From Micromonospora ureilytica (GTDB taxonomy: Bacteria; Actinomycetota; Actinomycetes; Mycobacteriales; Micromonosporaceae), in contig NZ_JADOTX010000001.1 of NCBI RefSeq assembly GCF_015751765.1, forward strand, positions 5,518,001 to 5,582,000: a stretch of DNA of 64,000 nt. The letters run 5' to 3'. The position numbers were made by a program, and so were the translations under genes. This document shows positions 35,233-44,398 of this stretch, piece after piece. The notes beneath the pieces are model-generated. The model had not been told where the DNA came from, did no database searches, and saw nothing but the letters and a program-made list of their open reading frames with translations. Each line of letters begins with the position of its first letter. Position 1 is the first letter of the stretch.

Positions 35233-36738
35233 ATGAGCACCCAGTCGACGCCCGGCATCGACGACGCCGGCACCACTGATCACCCGTCCCGCTCCGACGG
35301 GTTCGTCCGCGGCATCTCCGGCGTCATCGGCGGCCCGCTGGGCGACCACGCGACCGCGCTGAACCGGCCGGCCGGTGGGGAGCGTCGCTTCTGGACCGCC
35401 GTGCGGATCGTGCTGGCGCTGGTGTGCCTCACACTCGCGCTGCACTGGGTGCAGAAATCGCCCTGCCAGAACGGCGCCTGGCAGAACAACGTCCAGTACA
35501 CCCGGTTCTGCTACACCGACGTCCTTGCCCTCTACTACGCCGAAGGGCTCAACGAGGGCAAGGTGCCCTACCGCGACCACCCGGTCGAGTACCCGGTGCT
35601 GACCGGCTACTTCATGGGCGCGCTGGGCCTGCCGGTGCACGCCATCGGTGAGGGCGACCCGAGCATCAACCAGGGCCAGTGGTTCTACAACCTCAACGCG
35701 CTGGTGCTGGGGGCGCTCGCGGTGGCCACGGTGGGGGTGATCCTGGCGTTGCGCCGCCGACGACCCTGGGACGCGGCGCTGTTCGCCCTCGCCCCGGCGT
35801 TGGTACTCACCGCCACAGTCAACTGGGACCTGCTCGCCATCGGGCTGGCCGCCTTCGGCCTCCTGGCCTGGGCCCGAAAACGACCGGCGGCGGCCGGCGT
35901 GCTGCTCGGGCTCGCCGGCGCGGCGAAGCTCTGGCCATTGTTCCTGCTCGGGCCGATCCTCATCCTCGCGCTGCGAGCCGACCGGATACGTGCCGCGCTC
36001 ATCGCCATCGGGACGGCGATCGCGGCCGTGGTGCTGGTGAACCTGCCGGCCGCGCGGGCGTACCCGGAGAACTGGGACCGGTTCTTCGAGCTGAACACCA
36101 CCCGACCGATCGACTGGGGCACGCTCTGGTACATCGGTCGCTACCTGGACGGCAAGGTCGGCAACGACCCCGCCAATCTCGGCCCGTTCGAATGGCTCAA
36201 CGCCAACATCCCCACCCTCAACACCATCTCGTACGCGCTGTTCGGGCTGGCCTGCCTCGGCGTCGCCGTGCTGGCGCTGCGGGCGCCACGCCGACCGCGG
36301 CTGGCTCAGCTCGCCTTCCTGGTGGTCGCCGCGTTCCTCATCTTCAGCAAGGTCTGGTCGCAGCAGTTCGTGCTCTGGCTGCTCCCGCTGGTGGTGTTGG
36401 CCCGACCGAAGTGGGGCGCGTTCCTGGCCTGGCAGATCGCCGAGGTCTGCTACTTCGTCGCCTTCTACGGGGAGCTGCTCGGCGCGGCAACCAGCCGTCC
36501 GGTCTTCCCGGAGGGCGTGTTCGTGCTGGCCTCGACGCTGCGGCTGGTCACTGTGGTGGTGCTCTGCGTGTTCGTCGTGAAGGAGATCCTGCACCCAGAG
36601 CAGGACGCGGTGCGGGCCACCTACCCGGACGACCCGGACGGCGGCGTCCTGGACGGCGCACCAGACGCCCCCTGGATAGAACGCTGGCGCCGCAAAGAGA
36701 CCAGCGAACCCCACCGCGAACCCGTGGCAGCCACCTGA
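35233..36738 (+). CDS. GT87-family integral membrane glycosyltransferase (Rv0051-like)
   Basis: 501 residues from ATG 35233; CAGGAT 8 nt upstream suggests little or no leader. A ~55-residue cytoplasmic N-terminus is followed by about 10 membrane helices. The DUF2029/GT87 features are an external Asp/Tyr-rich loop after helix 1 (CYTDVLALYYAEGLNEGKVPYRDHPVEYPVLTGYFMG), TATVNWDLLAIGLAAFGLLAWAR and GLAGAAKLWPLFLLGPIL. GT87 enzymes use polyprenyl-phosphate-mannose as donor. It lies directly downstream of ponA as Rv0051 does, suggesting envelope glycan synthesis. Confidence 0.8.
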   Translation: MSTQSTPGIDDAGTTDHPSRSDGFVRGISGVIGGPLGDHATALNRPAGGERRFWTAVRIVLALVCLTLALHWVQKSPCQNGAWQNNVQYTRFCYTDVLALYYAEGLNEGKVPYRDHPVEYPVLTGYFMGALGLPVHAIGEGDPSINQGQWFYNLNALVLGALAVATVGVILALRRRRPWDAALFALAPALVLTATVNWDLLAIGLAAFGLLAWARKRPAAAGVLLGLAGAAKLWPLFLLGPILILALRADRIRAALIAIGTAIAAVVLVNLPAARAYPENWDRFFELNTTRPIDWGTLWYIGRYLDGKVGNDPANLGPFEWLNANIPTLNTISYALFGLACLGVAVLALRAPRRPRLAQLAFLVVAAFLIFSKVWSQQFVLWLLPLVVLARPKWGAFLAWQIAEVCYFVAFYGELLGAATSRPVFPEGVFVLASTLRLVTVVVLCVFVVKEILHPEQDAVRATYPDDPDGGVLDGAPDAPWIERWRRKETSEPHREPVAAT

Positions 36739-36777
36739 CCCAAAGGCCGAAGGCCGACCGCGGCCGGCACCACGTCA

Positions 36778-36853
36778 GGGTTTTCGGGGGAGCCCGCCCG
36801 GCGCAGGGATCAAGCCTGACCGCCCGGAGCCGGGTGGGCTCCCCCGAAAACCC
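36778..36853. terminator. Long bidirectional hairpin between convergent genes
   Basis: 24-nt arms (36778-36801 and 36830-36853; core TTTTCGGGGGAGCCC / GGGCTCCCCCGAAAA) with one mismatch and a 28-nt loop. It sits between the GT87 gene and the convergent membrane-protein gene. Confidence 0.8.
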
Positions 36854-36864
36854 GCCCTAAAGCT

Positions 36865-39216
36865 TCACAGGCGGTACACCACGGCGTCAGCGACCTCCTG
36901 CCGGCTGATGCCGAGCGATTCGACAGGCGCGTCGATGTTGATCTCCCACGGCGTGCCGGCGACCTGGCCGCGCAGCAGCACCACCGTGCGGACGCCGAGC
37001 GTGCGCAGGTAGTCGACGCTCGTCTGGTCCGGGAACGACTGGCTCACCCGACGGACATCGTCGAGCTGGCGCGGCGTGAAGCCGCTACCGCCGTTGACCA
37101 CGTCGGGGAACCCGCTGGTCGACCAGAGCATCACGTGCTGGTCAAGGCTCTGACTGCTGGGCAGCACCAACAGCGGCCCCTCCGCCGAACGCATCGCAGC
37201 CGGTTGGGTAGGCACCACCGGATGCGGGGTGGTGTTCAGGCCCTCGACGGTGACCAGCAGCAGCGGCAGCAGGGTCGCCATCCGCAGCCACGGCCCCGGC
37301 CACGACGGAATCCGTTGCGCGGTCAATTCGCGGACCCGGTCGGTGAGCGCGGTGACCGCGCCCGCCGCGAGCAGGGCGAGCAACAACGTGGTCCAGAGCA
37401 TCAACCGCCCGGGGGTACGCAGCCCGCTCCAGCCCGGCAGATGCTCGAAGAGCGGCACGTAGGTGAAGGTGCCGTCGAAGAAACGGGTCCCCATCGCGAA
37501 GGCCATCGTCACCAGCACCCCCGCGAGCAGCAGCAGTCGGTGCCGCAGCCGCCAGACCGAGAAGAGCAGCCCGCCTGCGGCGAGCGCGTAGAGCACGAAG
37601 CCCGGCAGCAGGGTCATCTCCGGGTGCCACGGCAACGCCGCCCGGGCCCCCTCGTGCAGCCCACCCCAGATCCGCGACTCCGCGGGCGCCGTCACGAAGC
37701 CCGACACCGGCGGCGAGAAGAGGCTGACGTCGCCGATGGTGCGCTCGGCGTACGGGTGCAGCTCGGTCACCTTGAAGAACGGGAACGCCATCAGCAGACC
37801 GACACCGGCGAACAACACCCCGCCGAGCACGTCGGCGGCGAACAACCGGCGACCGAACGGAACGGCCTGCCTGGTGCGCAGCCGCCGCGCGAAGAAGAGG
37901 ACGGCGGCGACCAGCACCGCGCCGGCCAGGAAGTACGCGAAGGGCAGCCCGATGCCGAAACCGAGGCTGAGCTGCCAGGCCGCCACCAACCAACCGGCGT
38001 AGACCCAGCCGTCGTGCCGGCGTTCCGGCCGGTAGCCGTGTCGGAGGGACCATCCGTGCCCGCGCGCCAACATCGCCAGCGCCAGCGGGATCCCCCCGTT
38101 GGAAAGCACGTGCAGGTGCCCGGCCTGAGCCAGCAGCCACGGCGCGTAGGTGTAGCCCACGCCGGCGACAGCGGCACCGATGCGGCCGGCCCCGAGCTGT
38201 CGGGCCAGCGCGTACGCCCCGAGCGTGGCGAGCGCATGCGCCAGCACGAACATGATGTTGTAGCGCAGCACGGCGTCCTCGGGACCGCTGCCGAGCATCC
38301 CGGCCGGGGCGTACCCGAGCAGCGTGTCGGAGAACGCGAAGCTCCACAGCTCGGGGAAGAACGTGTTGGACTGCCACAGGCGCGCCGGGTCGGTCAGCAG
38401 GATGTGCCCGGACCAGGCCATCTGCCAGGACTGCAGGCTCGGGTCCCAGTAGTCCTGCGGGAGGGTGTAGCGCGGATAGCGCAGCGTCGGCCAGGTCATC
38501 AGCACGGCCAGTGCCAACGCGCCGAGGGTGGCCAGGGTCCACTCGTGAATCAGGAACCGGCCGACGGCCCGGCCCGCCCGAGTGAAGATGGAGGGCCGTG
38601 GCTCCGGCGCGGAGGCGAACGCCTCCCAACGCTCCGGGCCGACCGGCTTCGCCTCGCCGTCGGCCTTGTTCTCGCCGTCGGCCTTGTTCTCGTCCTCGGC
38701 CTTGTCCTTGCCGTCGGCCTTGTCCTTGCCGTCGGCGTCACCCGCCTTCGCGTCCTTGGCCGGTTCGCCGTCCTTGGTCGCGTCACCCACTGGGGTGCCG
38801 TCCTTGGCCGCGCTATCCACCGTGCCGCTGTCCTTGGATGCGTCGCTGTCCTTGGCCGGGGTGCTGTCCTTGGGTGCGCTGTCGCTGTTTGCGGTGCCGC
38901 CCTCGGCGGCGGCCTGCTTCGCGGCGGTGCCCTGCTTCGCCGCGGTGCCCTTCTTGCCGAGGCGCCGGGCCGCGTTGTTCCTGGCGGGGCCTCCCGGCGC
39001 GAGGTCGGCCTCGCGATCGCCGTTCGGGGCGGCTCCGGTCGCCCCACCGTCGCCCGCTGGCGATTGGGGCGCGGTGGTCTCGGCGGGGGACTTGTCGGAG
39101 GTACGAGCCGGCTGGGTTGGTGCGCCCGCCGCGGCCGTGGTGGCGGGTCGGCTCTCGGCGTCCGCGCCGGTGGGGGTGGGCCGGGCGTTGCCGGTCCCGG
39201 GCTGTCCGCTCGTCAT
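36865..39216 (-). CDS. Polytopic membrane protein with long charged N-terminal tail
   Basis: 783 residues from ATG 39216. Residues 1-205 are disordered, rich in Ala, Lys, Asp, Thr and Gly, with repeats such as GTAAKQ and DGKDKAD/ENKAD. After [23 protein letters not shown] come about 10-12 membrane helices with an early external loop ([30 protein letters not shown]), a pattern seen in GT-C-type lipid-linked-sugar glycosyltransferases. A soluble C-terminal domain (~130 residues: [35 protein letters not shown]) follows. Enzyme activity is a guess from topology. It overlaps the endonuclease IV gene by 4 bp. Confidence 0.7.
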   Translation of the reverse strand: MTSGQPGTGNARPTPTGADAESRPATTAAAGAPTQPARTSDKSPAETTAPQSPAGDGGATGAAPNGDREADLAPGGPARNNAARRLGKKGTAAKQGTAAKQAAAEGGTANSDSAPKDSTPAKDSDASKDSGTVDSAAKDGTPVGDATKDGEPAKDAKAGDADGKDKADGKDKAEDENKADGENKADGEAKPVGPERWEAFASAPEPRPSIFTRAGRAVGRFLIHEWTLATLGALALAVLMTWPTLRYPRYTLPQDYWDPSLQSWQMAWSGHILLTDPARLWQSNTFFPELWSFAFSDTLLGYAPAGMLGSGPEDAVLRYNIMFVLAHALATLGAYALARQLGAGRIGAAVAGVGYTYAPWLLAQAGHLHVLSNGGIPLALAMLARGHGWSLRHGYRPERRHDGWVYAGWLVAAWQLSLGFGIGLPFAYFLAGAVLVAAVLFFARRLRTRQAVPFGRRLFAADVLGGVLFAGVGLLMAFPFFKVTELHPYAERTIGDVSLFSPPVSGFVTAPAESRIWGGLHEGARAALPWHPEMTLLPGFVLYALAAGGLLFSVWRLRHRLLLLAGVLVTMAFAMGTRFFDGTFTYVPLFEHLPGWSGLRTPGRLMLWTTLLLALLAAGAVTALTDRVRELTAQRIPSWPGPWLRMATLLPLLLVTVEGLNTTPHPVVPTQPAAMRSAEGPLLVLPSSQSLDQHVMLWSTSGFPDVVNGGSGFTPRQLDDVRRVSQSFPDQTSVDYLRTLGVRTVVLLRGQVAGTPWEINIDAPVESLGISRQEVADAVVYRL

Positions 39217-40004
39217 GCCGCGGGGCTCTCCGCGCCGAGCTGCTCACGCAGAAAGTCGATGTCGGCGGCCTGGCCGGTGACCCCGCCCGGTGTCTCGACG
39301 ACCACCGGCGCGCCGGCTGCCCGGATCACCGCCACCACCAACTCCGGGTCGATCGTCCCGCCGCCCAGGTTGTCGTGTCGGTCCTGGCCGGAGTTGAACG
39401 CGCCCTTGGAGTTGTTGGCGTGCACCAGGTCGATGCGCCCGGTGATCGCCTTGACCCGGTCGACCAGGCCGAGCAGCTTCTCGCCGCCCGCGTACGCGTG
39501 GCAGGTGTCCAGGCAGAAGCCGACCTCGTGGTCACCGATGGCGTCCCAGAGTCGGGCGAGCGCGTCCAGCCGCCGGGCGCAGGCGTTGTCGCCGCCGGCG
39601 GTGTTCTCGATCAGAACCGGTACGCCGAAACCGCCGGAGTCCGCCGCGTACGCGAAGGTCTTGCGCCAGTTGTCGAAGCCGACGGCCAGGTCGTCGCCCG
39701 CGTTGACATGCCCGCCGTGGACGATCAGGCCCTTGGCGCCGATGGCGGCGGCCGCGTTGGCGTGCCCGAGTAGCAGCTTCCGGCTCGGGATCCGGATGCG
39801 GTTGTTGAGAGTGGCCACGTTGATGACGTACGGCGCGTGCACGTAGAGGTCGACCTCGGCAGCGCGCAGCCGCTCGGCATCTTCGCGAGGCTTGGGCGCC
39901 TTCCAACCCTGGGGGTCGGCGAGGAAGAACTGCACGGTGTCGGCGGACCGGGCGGCCGCCTCCGCCAGCGGGTCGGTCGAGTCGACATGGGCTCCGATAC
40001 GCAT
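39213..40004 (-). CDS. nfo: Endonuclease IV-like AP endonuclease
   Basis: 263 residues from ATG 40004. A TIM-barrel AP endonuclease 2 with metal-site motifs: [69 protein letters not shown] (Glu), [17 protein letters not shown] (Asp/His), [28 protein letters not shown] (His/Asp/His), and VVETPGGV. It cleaves abasic sites and 3' blocks in DNA repair. The -10 TAGGCT ends 7 nt upstream of the ATG, so the mRNA is probably leaderless; an upstream in-frame extension is unlikely. Confidence 0.92.
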   Translation of the reverse strand: MRIGAHVDSTDPLAEAAARSADTVQFFLADPQGWKAPKPREDAERLRAAEVDLYVHAPYVINVATLNNRIRIPSRKLLLGHANAAAAIGAKGLIVHGGHVNAGDDLAVGFDNWRKTFAYAADSGGFGVPVLIENTAGGDNACARRLDALARLWDAIGDHEVGFCLDTCHAYAGGEKLLGLVDRVKAITGRIDLVHANNSKGAFNSGQDRHDNLGGGTIDPELVVAVIRAAGAPVVVETPGGVTGQAADIDFLREQLGAESPAA

Positions 40005-40011
40005 GCGAGCG

Positions 40012-40017
40012 AGCCTA
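40012..40017 (-). promoter_or_regulatory. -10 element for nfo
   Basis: Reverse-strand TAGGCT, 7 nt upstream of the ATG at 40004. Confidence 0.55.
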
Positions 40018-40269
40018 CGTCGCGACCCCGACGGCCGGGGCGACGGCCGGGGCGGTGTCGCGTCACCGGAGGGACCGACGATCGTTGATGGGTTAGAACC
40101 GGCGACCAGCACCCGGTGACGCCAGCGGCGCGAGCGTCGCACACGGCGACCGGCGGTCGGCGGCCGACAGCGAGGTCACCCCCGCCGCGCGGCCCGGCGC
40201 AGCGGGGGCGACCCCCTCGCACAGCGGCTACCGAGCGAAGACGAATCTCGGAAAATTGTGCTTTTCCCC

Positions 40270-40298
40270 CCGACAAGGTACGAGTGCTGTTGTATCGT
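40270..40298 (+). promoter_or_regulatory. Predicted promoter of the rpsF operon
   Basis: CCGACA (40270-40275), 17-bp spacer, TATCGT (40293-40298). It overlaps an imperfect inverted repeat, GTTGTATC...GATAACAAC (40289-40309), that could be an operator. The implied leader is about 325 nt. Confidence 0.45.
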
Positions 40299-40578
40299 CA
40301 GATAACAACACGATAAAGCTCCGCGGGGCGTCTTCGGTCCAACCTCATCGGTGTGGTCGTTCCTCCCCAGGTCCCACCCAAGGAATGCGGACCGGACGCC
40401 CCGCGGCCTCATAGACGGGGGTCCACCACGGCCGATTGACGGTCGGACGGTGGGCCCCCGTCGGCACGTCCGGGCGCGGACCCGACCACCCCGGGCATGA
40501 TCGTTGGGACCGGGTATCCTGGTCAGGTTGTCCGCGTCCGGCCGGGTCCCCTCGGCGCGTGCGGGCAGCGACACAAGA

Positions 40579-40621
40579 CCTCCTGCCACGGAAGGACCGT
40601 GGCCGCTTAGCCCACAGGAGG
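40579..40621 (+). promoter_or_regulatory. S6:S18-type ribosomal protein leader of rpsF
   Basis: Outer stem CCTCCTG (40579-40585) with CAGGAGG (40615-40621). Inner hairpin CCACGG / CCGTGG (40586-40591, 40597-40602), followed at once by unpaired CCG (40603-40605). The outer stem hides the GGAGG ribosome-binding site. The geometry matches the known S6:S18-binding leader, with its CCG beside a hairpin, through which the complex represses its own operon. Confidence 0.65.
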
Positions 40622-40631
40622 TGAGCACGTC

Positions 40632-40922
40632 TTGCGTCACTACGAACTAATGGTCATCCTCGACTCCAGCCTCGAGGAGCGCACCGTCGCACCGTCGCTC
40701 GACACGTACCTGAACGTGATTCGGACCGCGGGTGGCTCGGTTGAGAAGACCGACGTGTGGGGCCGTCGGCGCCTCGCGTACGAGATCAACAAAAAGGCTG
40801 AGGGTATCTACGCCGTCATCGACCTGCAGGCCACGCCTGCTGCGGTGGCCGAGCTGGACCGTCAGCTGCGCCTCAACGAGTCCGTGCTGCGCACCAAGGT
40901 CATCCGACCGGAAATGCGCTAG
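40632..40922 (+). CDS. rpsF: 30S ribosomal protein S6
   Basis: 96 residues; starts TTG at 40632, 9-10 nt after GGAGGTG. S6 sequence: [92 protein letters not shown]6 binds 16S rRNA with S18, encoded two genes downstream. The gene order rpsF-ssb-rpsR-rplI is the standard bacterial operon. The weak TTG start and the sequestered ribosome-binding site fit autogenous control. Confidence 0.97.
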   Translation: MRHYELMVILDSSLEERTVAPSLDTYLNVIRTAGGSVEKTDVWGRRRLAYEINKKAEGIYAVIDLQATPAAVAELDRQLRLNESVLRTKVIRPEMR

Positions 40923-41020
40923 AGCATCCAACCCCGGTTCGTCCGGATCAGCCTCCGCGACTCTGTCGTACGGCTCTGGGAGCCTGTACGGCGAGACGCT
41001 GAGTGCGCGAGGAGATGGTC

Positions 41021-41545
41021 ATGGCAGGAGACACCACCATCACGGTCATCGGCAATCTGACCGATGACCCCGAGTTGCGGTTCACCCCCTCCGGGGCTGC
41101 GGTCGCCAAGTTCCGAGTCGCTTCGACGCCCCGTTTCATGGACAAGGCGTCGAACGAATGGAAGGACGGCGAGCCGCTGTTCCTCGCATGCACCGTGTGG
41201 CGGCAGGCCGCCGAGCACGTCGCCGAGTCGCTGCAGCGTGGCGCCCGGGTGATCGTGTCGGGCCGGCTTCGTCAGCGGTCGTACGAGACCCGCGAGGGTG
41301 AGAAGCGCACTGTCATCGAGCTTGAGGTCGACGAGATCGGCCCGTCGCTGCGCTACGCCACGGCGAAGGTGCAGAAGATGTCCCGCTCCGGCGGCGGTGG
41401 CGGCGGCTTCGGTGGCGGCGGTGGCGGTGGCAACCAGGGTGGCGGCGGAGGCAACTTCGACGACCCCTGGGCTTCGGCTGCTCCCTCTCCCTCTCCCGCG
41501 CGTGCCGGTTCGGGCGCCAATTTTGACGAGGAGCCACCGTTCTAA
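41021..41545 (+). CDS. ssb: Single-stranded DNA-binding protein
   Basis: 174 residues from ATG 41021 with GAGGAGATGG. The OB-fold spans residues 1-115: [39 protein letters not shown]...[62 protein letters not shown] flexible Gly-rich segment follows, with the acidic DEEPPF tip that recruits partner proteins (compare DDDIPF). Its stop overlaps the rpsR ATG by one base (TAATG). Confidence 0.97.
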   Translation: MAGDTTITVIGNLTDDPELRFTPSGAAVAKFRVASTPRFMDKASNEWKDGEPLFLACTVWRQAAEHVAESLQRGARVIVSGRLRQRSYETREGEKRTVIELEVDEIGPSLRYATAKVQKMSRSGGGGGGFGGGGGGGNQGGGGGNFDDPWASAAPSPSPARAGSGANFDEEPPF

Positions 41546-41826
41546 TGGCGCCTAGCGCTCGCGATCGCAAACCAGGAGCACGTGCAACGGCCAAGGCTGC
41601 GGCACTGCGCAAGCCCAAGAAGAAGGTGAACCCGCTCGACAAGGACGGGATCGCCTACATCGATTACAAGGACACCGCGCTGCTGCGCAAGTTCATCTCC
41701 GATCGCGGCAAGATCCGCGCTCGTCGGGTGACCGGCGTTACCTCGCAGCAGCAGCGGCAGATCGCCCGTGCGGTCAAGAACGCCCGTGAGATGGCGCTCC
41801 TGCCGTACACGGCCACCACCCGCTGA
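41545..41826 (+). CDS. rpsR: 30S ribosomal protein S18
   Basis: 93 residues from ATG 41545. A basic N-terminal extension is followed by the S18 core: [65 protein letters not shown]. No zinc-binding cysteines are present (the N-terminal CxxC-type pattern is absent), so it is a cysteine-free form. Partner of S6 in the small subunit. Confidence 0.97.
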   Translation: MAPSARDRKPGARATAKAAALRKPKKKVNPLDKDGIAYIDYKDTALLRKFISDRGKIRARRVTGVTSQQQRQIARAVKNAREMALLPYTATTR

Positions 41827-41840
41827 GAGGAGGCACCGAT

Positions 41841-42287
41841 ATGAAGATCATCCTGACTCAGGAAGTGTCCGGCCTCGGTGCCCCAGGCGACATCGTCGAG
41901 GTCAAGAACGGCTACGGCCGTAACTACCTGCTGCCGCAGGGCTTCGCGATCGTCTGGACCAAGGGCGCGGAAAAGCAGGTCACGGTCATCAAGCGGGCCC
42001 GTGGGGCCCGCGAGATCCGCGACCTCGACCACGCCAACGAGGTCAAGGCTCAGCTCGAGGGTCTCAAGGTCAACCTGAAGGTCCGCGCCGGCGACGGCGG
42101 TCGGCTCTTCGGCTCGGTCACCCCGGCCGAGATCGTCGACGCCGTCAAGGCGGCCAGCGGCCCGGTCCTCGACCGGCGTCGGCTGGAGGTGCCCGGTCAC
42201 ATCAAGTCGATCGGCGCCTACCCGGTGAAGATCAAGCTGCACCCTGAGGTGACCGCGTCGTTCAACCTGAACGTCGTTCAGGGCTGA
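41841..42287 (+). CDS. rplI: 50S ribosomal protein L9
   Basis: 148 residues from ATG 41841 after GAGAGGAGG. L9 N-domain: [36 protein letters not shown], a connecting helix rich in charged residues, and the C-domain [63 protein letters not shown]. The last gene of the rpsF operon; a strong hairpin follows. Confidence 0.97.
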   Translation: MKIILTQEVSGLGAPGDIVEVKNGYGRNYLLPQGFAIVWTKGAEKQVTVIKRARGAREIRDLDHANEVKAQLEGLKVNLKVRAGDGGRLFGSVTPAEIVDAVKAASGPVLDRRRLEVPGHIKSIGAYPVKIKLHPEVTASFNLNVVQG

Positions 42288-42302
42288 CGTCCGCAACACC
42301 AC

Positions 42303-42342
42303 CACGAGGGCCCGCACCGAGCGATCGGTGCGGGCCCTCGTG
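42303..42342. terminator. rpsF-operon terminator (bidirectional)
   Basis: 18-bp perfect stem (42303-42320 / 42325-42342; CACGAGGGCCCGCACCGA and its complement) with the 4-nt loop GCGA, 15 bp after rplI. It also faces the convergent gene ending at 42441. Confidence 0.88.
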
Positions 42343-42440
42343 CGTACGTCGTCGGACCCGGCACCGCCGGCGCGGCCCGAGCCACCCTCGCCCGGCGCGG
42401 CCCTGACCCCGCCCGGTCTGGCCCTGACCCGTCGACCGGG

Positions 42441-44003
42441 TCAGCCGATGGGCTGGCCCGTCACCGCGCTGATCAGCACCGTGGAGAGGCCGCCGCCCAC
42501 CACCGCGGCGGCAACCGCGATGGTCGCCGAGCGCCACGTCGTACCGACCCGCCGCAGCAGCGCCGCCACCACCAGACTGCTCACCAGCGCCAATCCGAAG
42601 CGCGGCGAACCGGCCAGGAGTGACTCCAACGCGCGGGACCGCGCCGAGTCGCACCCGCCCCCGCTGATGTCGGTCACACAACCAGCCGGCGCCTGGCTGT
42701 CCAACGTCAACAGCCAGACGAAGATCAGCATCGCCGGCACCAGGTAACAGGCCGCCGTGTACAGCAACGGCCGGACCGACCCACCCGGATCCGGGTCCAG
42801 CAGGTCGTCCTCCAGACGCCGCGCCCAGGCACCCGTGGCCGCCGACTCGACCCGCCGACGTACCGACGCCGTTCCTACCGCCGGCCGGTCTGCCCGACGC
42901 CGCGAGGGCGCGCCCGCACCCGGACGCTGCGCACCCGCACGTGGCGCAGGCGCGCTGCGCGGTCGTGGAGCGGTGTAGCCCACCACCGGAGACCGTGGCG
43001 CCGACGTCGAAGGATCCGCCCAACGCGGATCGTCATCGGCCAGCCGAGTGCCGGACCAGAATCCGTCTTCCCGACTCGGCCACCCCTCGGCCGGCACCGC
43101 GCGATCGGAGCGCGGCGGAACCGTACGGTCCCACTGGTCATCCTCGACAGCGGACCGCTCCCACTGGCCGGTGCGGTCCGACCGCTCCCAGCCACCAACG
43201 CTCTCCACCGCCGACCACTGCCCGCTCAGGTCCCCGCCGTCCGCACCGGTCACAGGCGGCCAAGCCTGCACGCCCGAGGCGTCCCACGGGTCCACCGCGG
43301 GCGGGTACGACGGTTCGGGCTCCGCCGCCCGGTCGGAGCCGCGGGCCCACGGGTCGGCCGCCGGCCGGGACCAGGACTCCTCTGCCGCACGTCGGCTACG
43401 CCGGCTGGGACGGCTCGGCTCCTGGTCCGGAACCTGCTCGGTCGGGGCGGACTCCAACTCTCCACCCGACCAGATCACCTGCGGACGGCCAACGGGCGCG
43501 CGGCGGGGACGTCGGTCCGAGACAGCGCCAGAGACCGGCTCGTCCTCCCCGGCGTCGGCCCGTCGGCGGCCGGCGTACCCCTGATCCTGTGGCCGGTCGA
43601 GCGTCCACTCTCGGGTGTGGTCCGAGTCGGGTGCCGGGCCGATCGCTGCCTGCTCTCGGCGACGCGTCTCGCTGCCCCGACGCCGACCACTCGACGACTC
43701 GGCGGACCGCCGGCCCGCGCCGGACGTCGGCCGCGCGGGCTCGTCCTCGTCCTCGTCCGGTGCGGCGTGGCGACCGCCGCCGTCCGCGTGCCGGACCCCT
43801 GACTCCAACGCCCACCGGGGCAGGTAGGCGTCGACAGGCTCGTCCTGGCCGCGGTCCAACGCACGCCGTCGGCTGGAGGTGCGGTAGCGCCCGTCCTCGT
43901 CGTAGGGATCAACCGGAACAGGCGCCGCGCGCTCACCCCACGAGGCGGTTGGCTGGCGCTCGCGCGGGCTGCCATCGCCGCGTCCCCAGTCCCGGTAATT
44001 CAC
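42441..44003 (-). CDS. Hypothetical protein: long disordered region plus C-terminal membrane domain
   Basis: 520 residues from GTG 44003. Residues 1-390 are low complexity (Arg, Asp, Ser, Pro, Trp), with repeated charged segments such as RRRAL, DRGQDEP and WSRPAADPWARG, and no recognisable domain. The last ~115 residues have three or four membrane helices (LLYTAACYLVPAMLIFVWLL; FGLALVSSLVVAALLRR; ATIAVAAAVVGGGLSTVLISAV) and a small external loop with two cysteines (GCVTDISGGGCDS). High third-position GC supports coding. The function is unknown. It lies between the rpsF operon and dnaB. Confidence 0.7.
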   Translation of the reverse strand: MNYRDWGRGDGSPRERQPTASWGERAAPVPVDPYDEDGRYRTSSRRRALDRGQDEPVDAYLPRWALESGVRHADGGGRHAAPDEDEDEPARPTSGAGRRSAESSSGRRRGSETRRREQAAIGPAPDSDHTREWTLDRPQDQGYAGRRRADAGEDEPVSGAVSDRRPRRAPVGRPQVIWSGGELESAPTEQVPDQEPSRPSRRSRRAAEESWSRPAADPWARGSDRAAEPEPSYPPAVDPWDASGVQAWPPVTGADGGDLSGQWSAVESVGGWERSDRTGQWERSAVEDDQWDRTVPPRSDRAVPAEGWPSREDGFWSGTRLADDDPRWADPSTSAPRSPVVGYTAPRPRSAPAPRAGAQRPGAGAPSRRRADRPAVGTASVRRRVESAATGAWARRLEDDLLDPDPGGSVRPLLYTAACYLVPAMLIFVWLLTLDSQAPAGCVTDISGGGCDSARSRALESLLAGSPRFGLALVSSLVVAALLRRVGTTWRSATIAVAAAVVGGGLSTVLISAVTGQPIG

Positions 44004-44176
44004 GGCCGGAGTGTGACCCTTCTGAACCGAAAGCGGAATCCGCTGTCCAGGTGTAGCCGTTCGCTGGAGATAGTACGGGACGATCGTGTCACAGGCCCGA
44101 CCGAAATATTCTCCTCCACAGGCTGGGGAGTATGTCTTCGCAGGTCAACGGCTTACGGCCGAGAATTCCCCAATGG

Positions 44177-44185
44177 TTATCCACA
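44177..44185 (+). promoter_or_regulatory. DnaA box upstream of dnaB
   Basis: Perfect TTATCCACA about 75 bp before the predicted -35 element of the replicative helicase gene. Confidence 0.65.
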
Positions 44186-44258
44186 GGCTGTGCACACGCT
44201 GCGCACATGCTGCCCCCCGGGATCCACAGGTTGTCCCGAGGCTCGTCCACCGGCGTTG

Positions 44259-44288
44259 TTGAGTCTCTGACCTCGGGGTCCGTATGGT
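44259..44288 (+). promoter_or_regulatory. Predicted dnaB promoter
   Basis: TTGAGT (44259-44264), 18-bp spacer, TATGGT (44283-44288); leader about 105 nt to the GTG. Confidence 0.5.
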
Positions 44289-44398
44289 TGGCCCTCGACC
44301 GCCGGCGATGGCCCCCGATCGACCGGCCCGGTCGGACGGAAGTGTCAGACCCCAGCGGTAGAGCTGGGACTGGATCCGGCGCAGTGGAGGGGGGACCC

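Larger units (their letters stand above)
40005..40631. other. 627-bp nfo-rpsF divergent intergenic region
   Basis: No convincing gene. It contains the nfo promoter at its left end, then a predicted rpsF promoter (40270-40298), an AT-rich imperfect palindrome (40289-40309), a long-stem structure with a C-rich loop (40321-40406) and an S6:S18-like leader (40579-40621). Confidence 0.65.
44004..44398. other. 395-bp region upstream of dnaB
   Basis: Contains a perfect DnaA box (44177-44185), other CCACAG words (near 44115 and 44224) and a predicted promoter (44259-44288). The dnaB frame stays open upstream to 44132, but that stretch includes the box and promoter and has no homology to DnaB. Confidence 0.6.

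Noticed and set aside
37135..39846. 903-codon forward frame opposite the membrane-protein gene
   Set aside because: Low-complexity Arg/Gln/Gly translation; the reverse strand has coherent membrane helices and correct codon bias.
44132..44398. N-terminal extension of DnaB from 44132
   Set aside because: Includes a DnaA box and promoter-like elements, has no DnaB homology, and a strong ribosome-binding site precedes GTG 44399.
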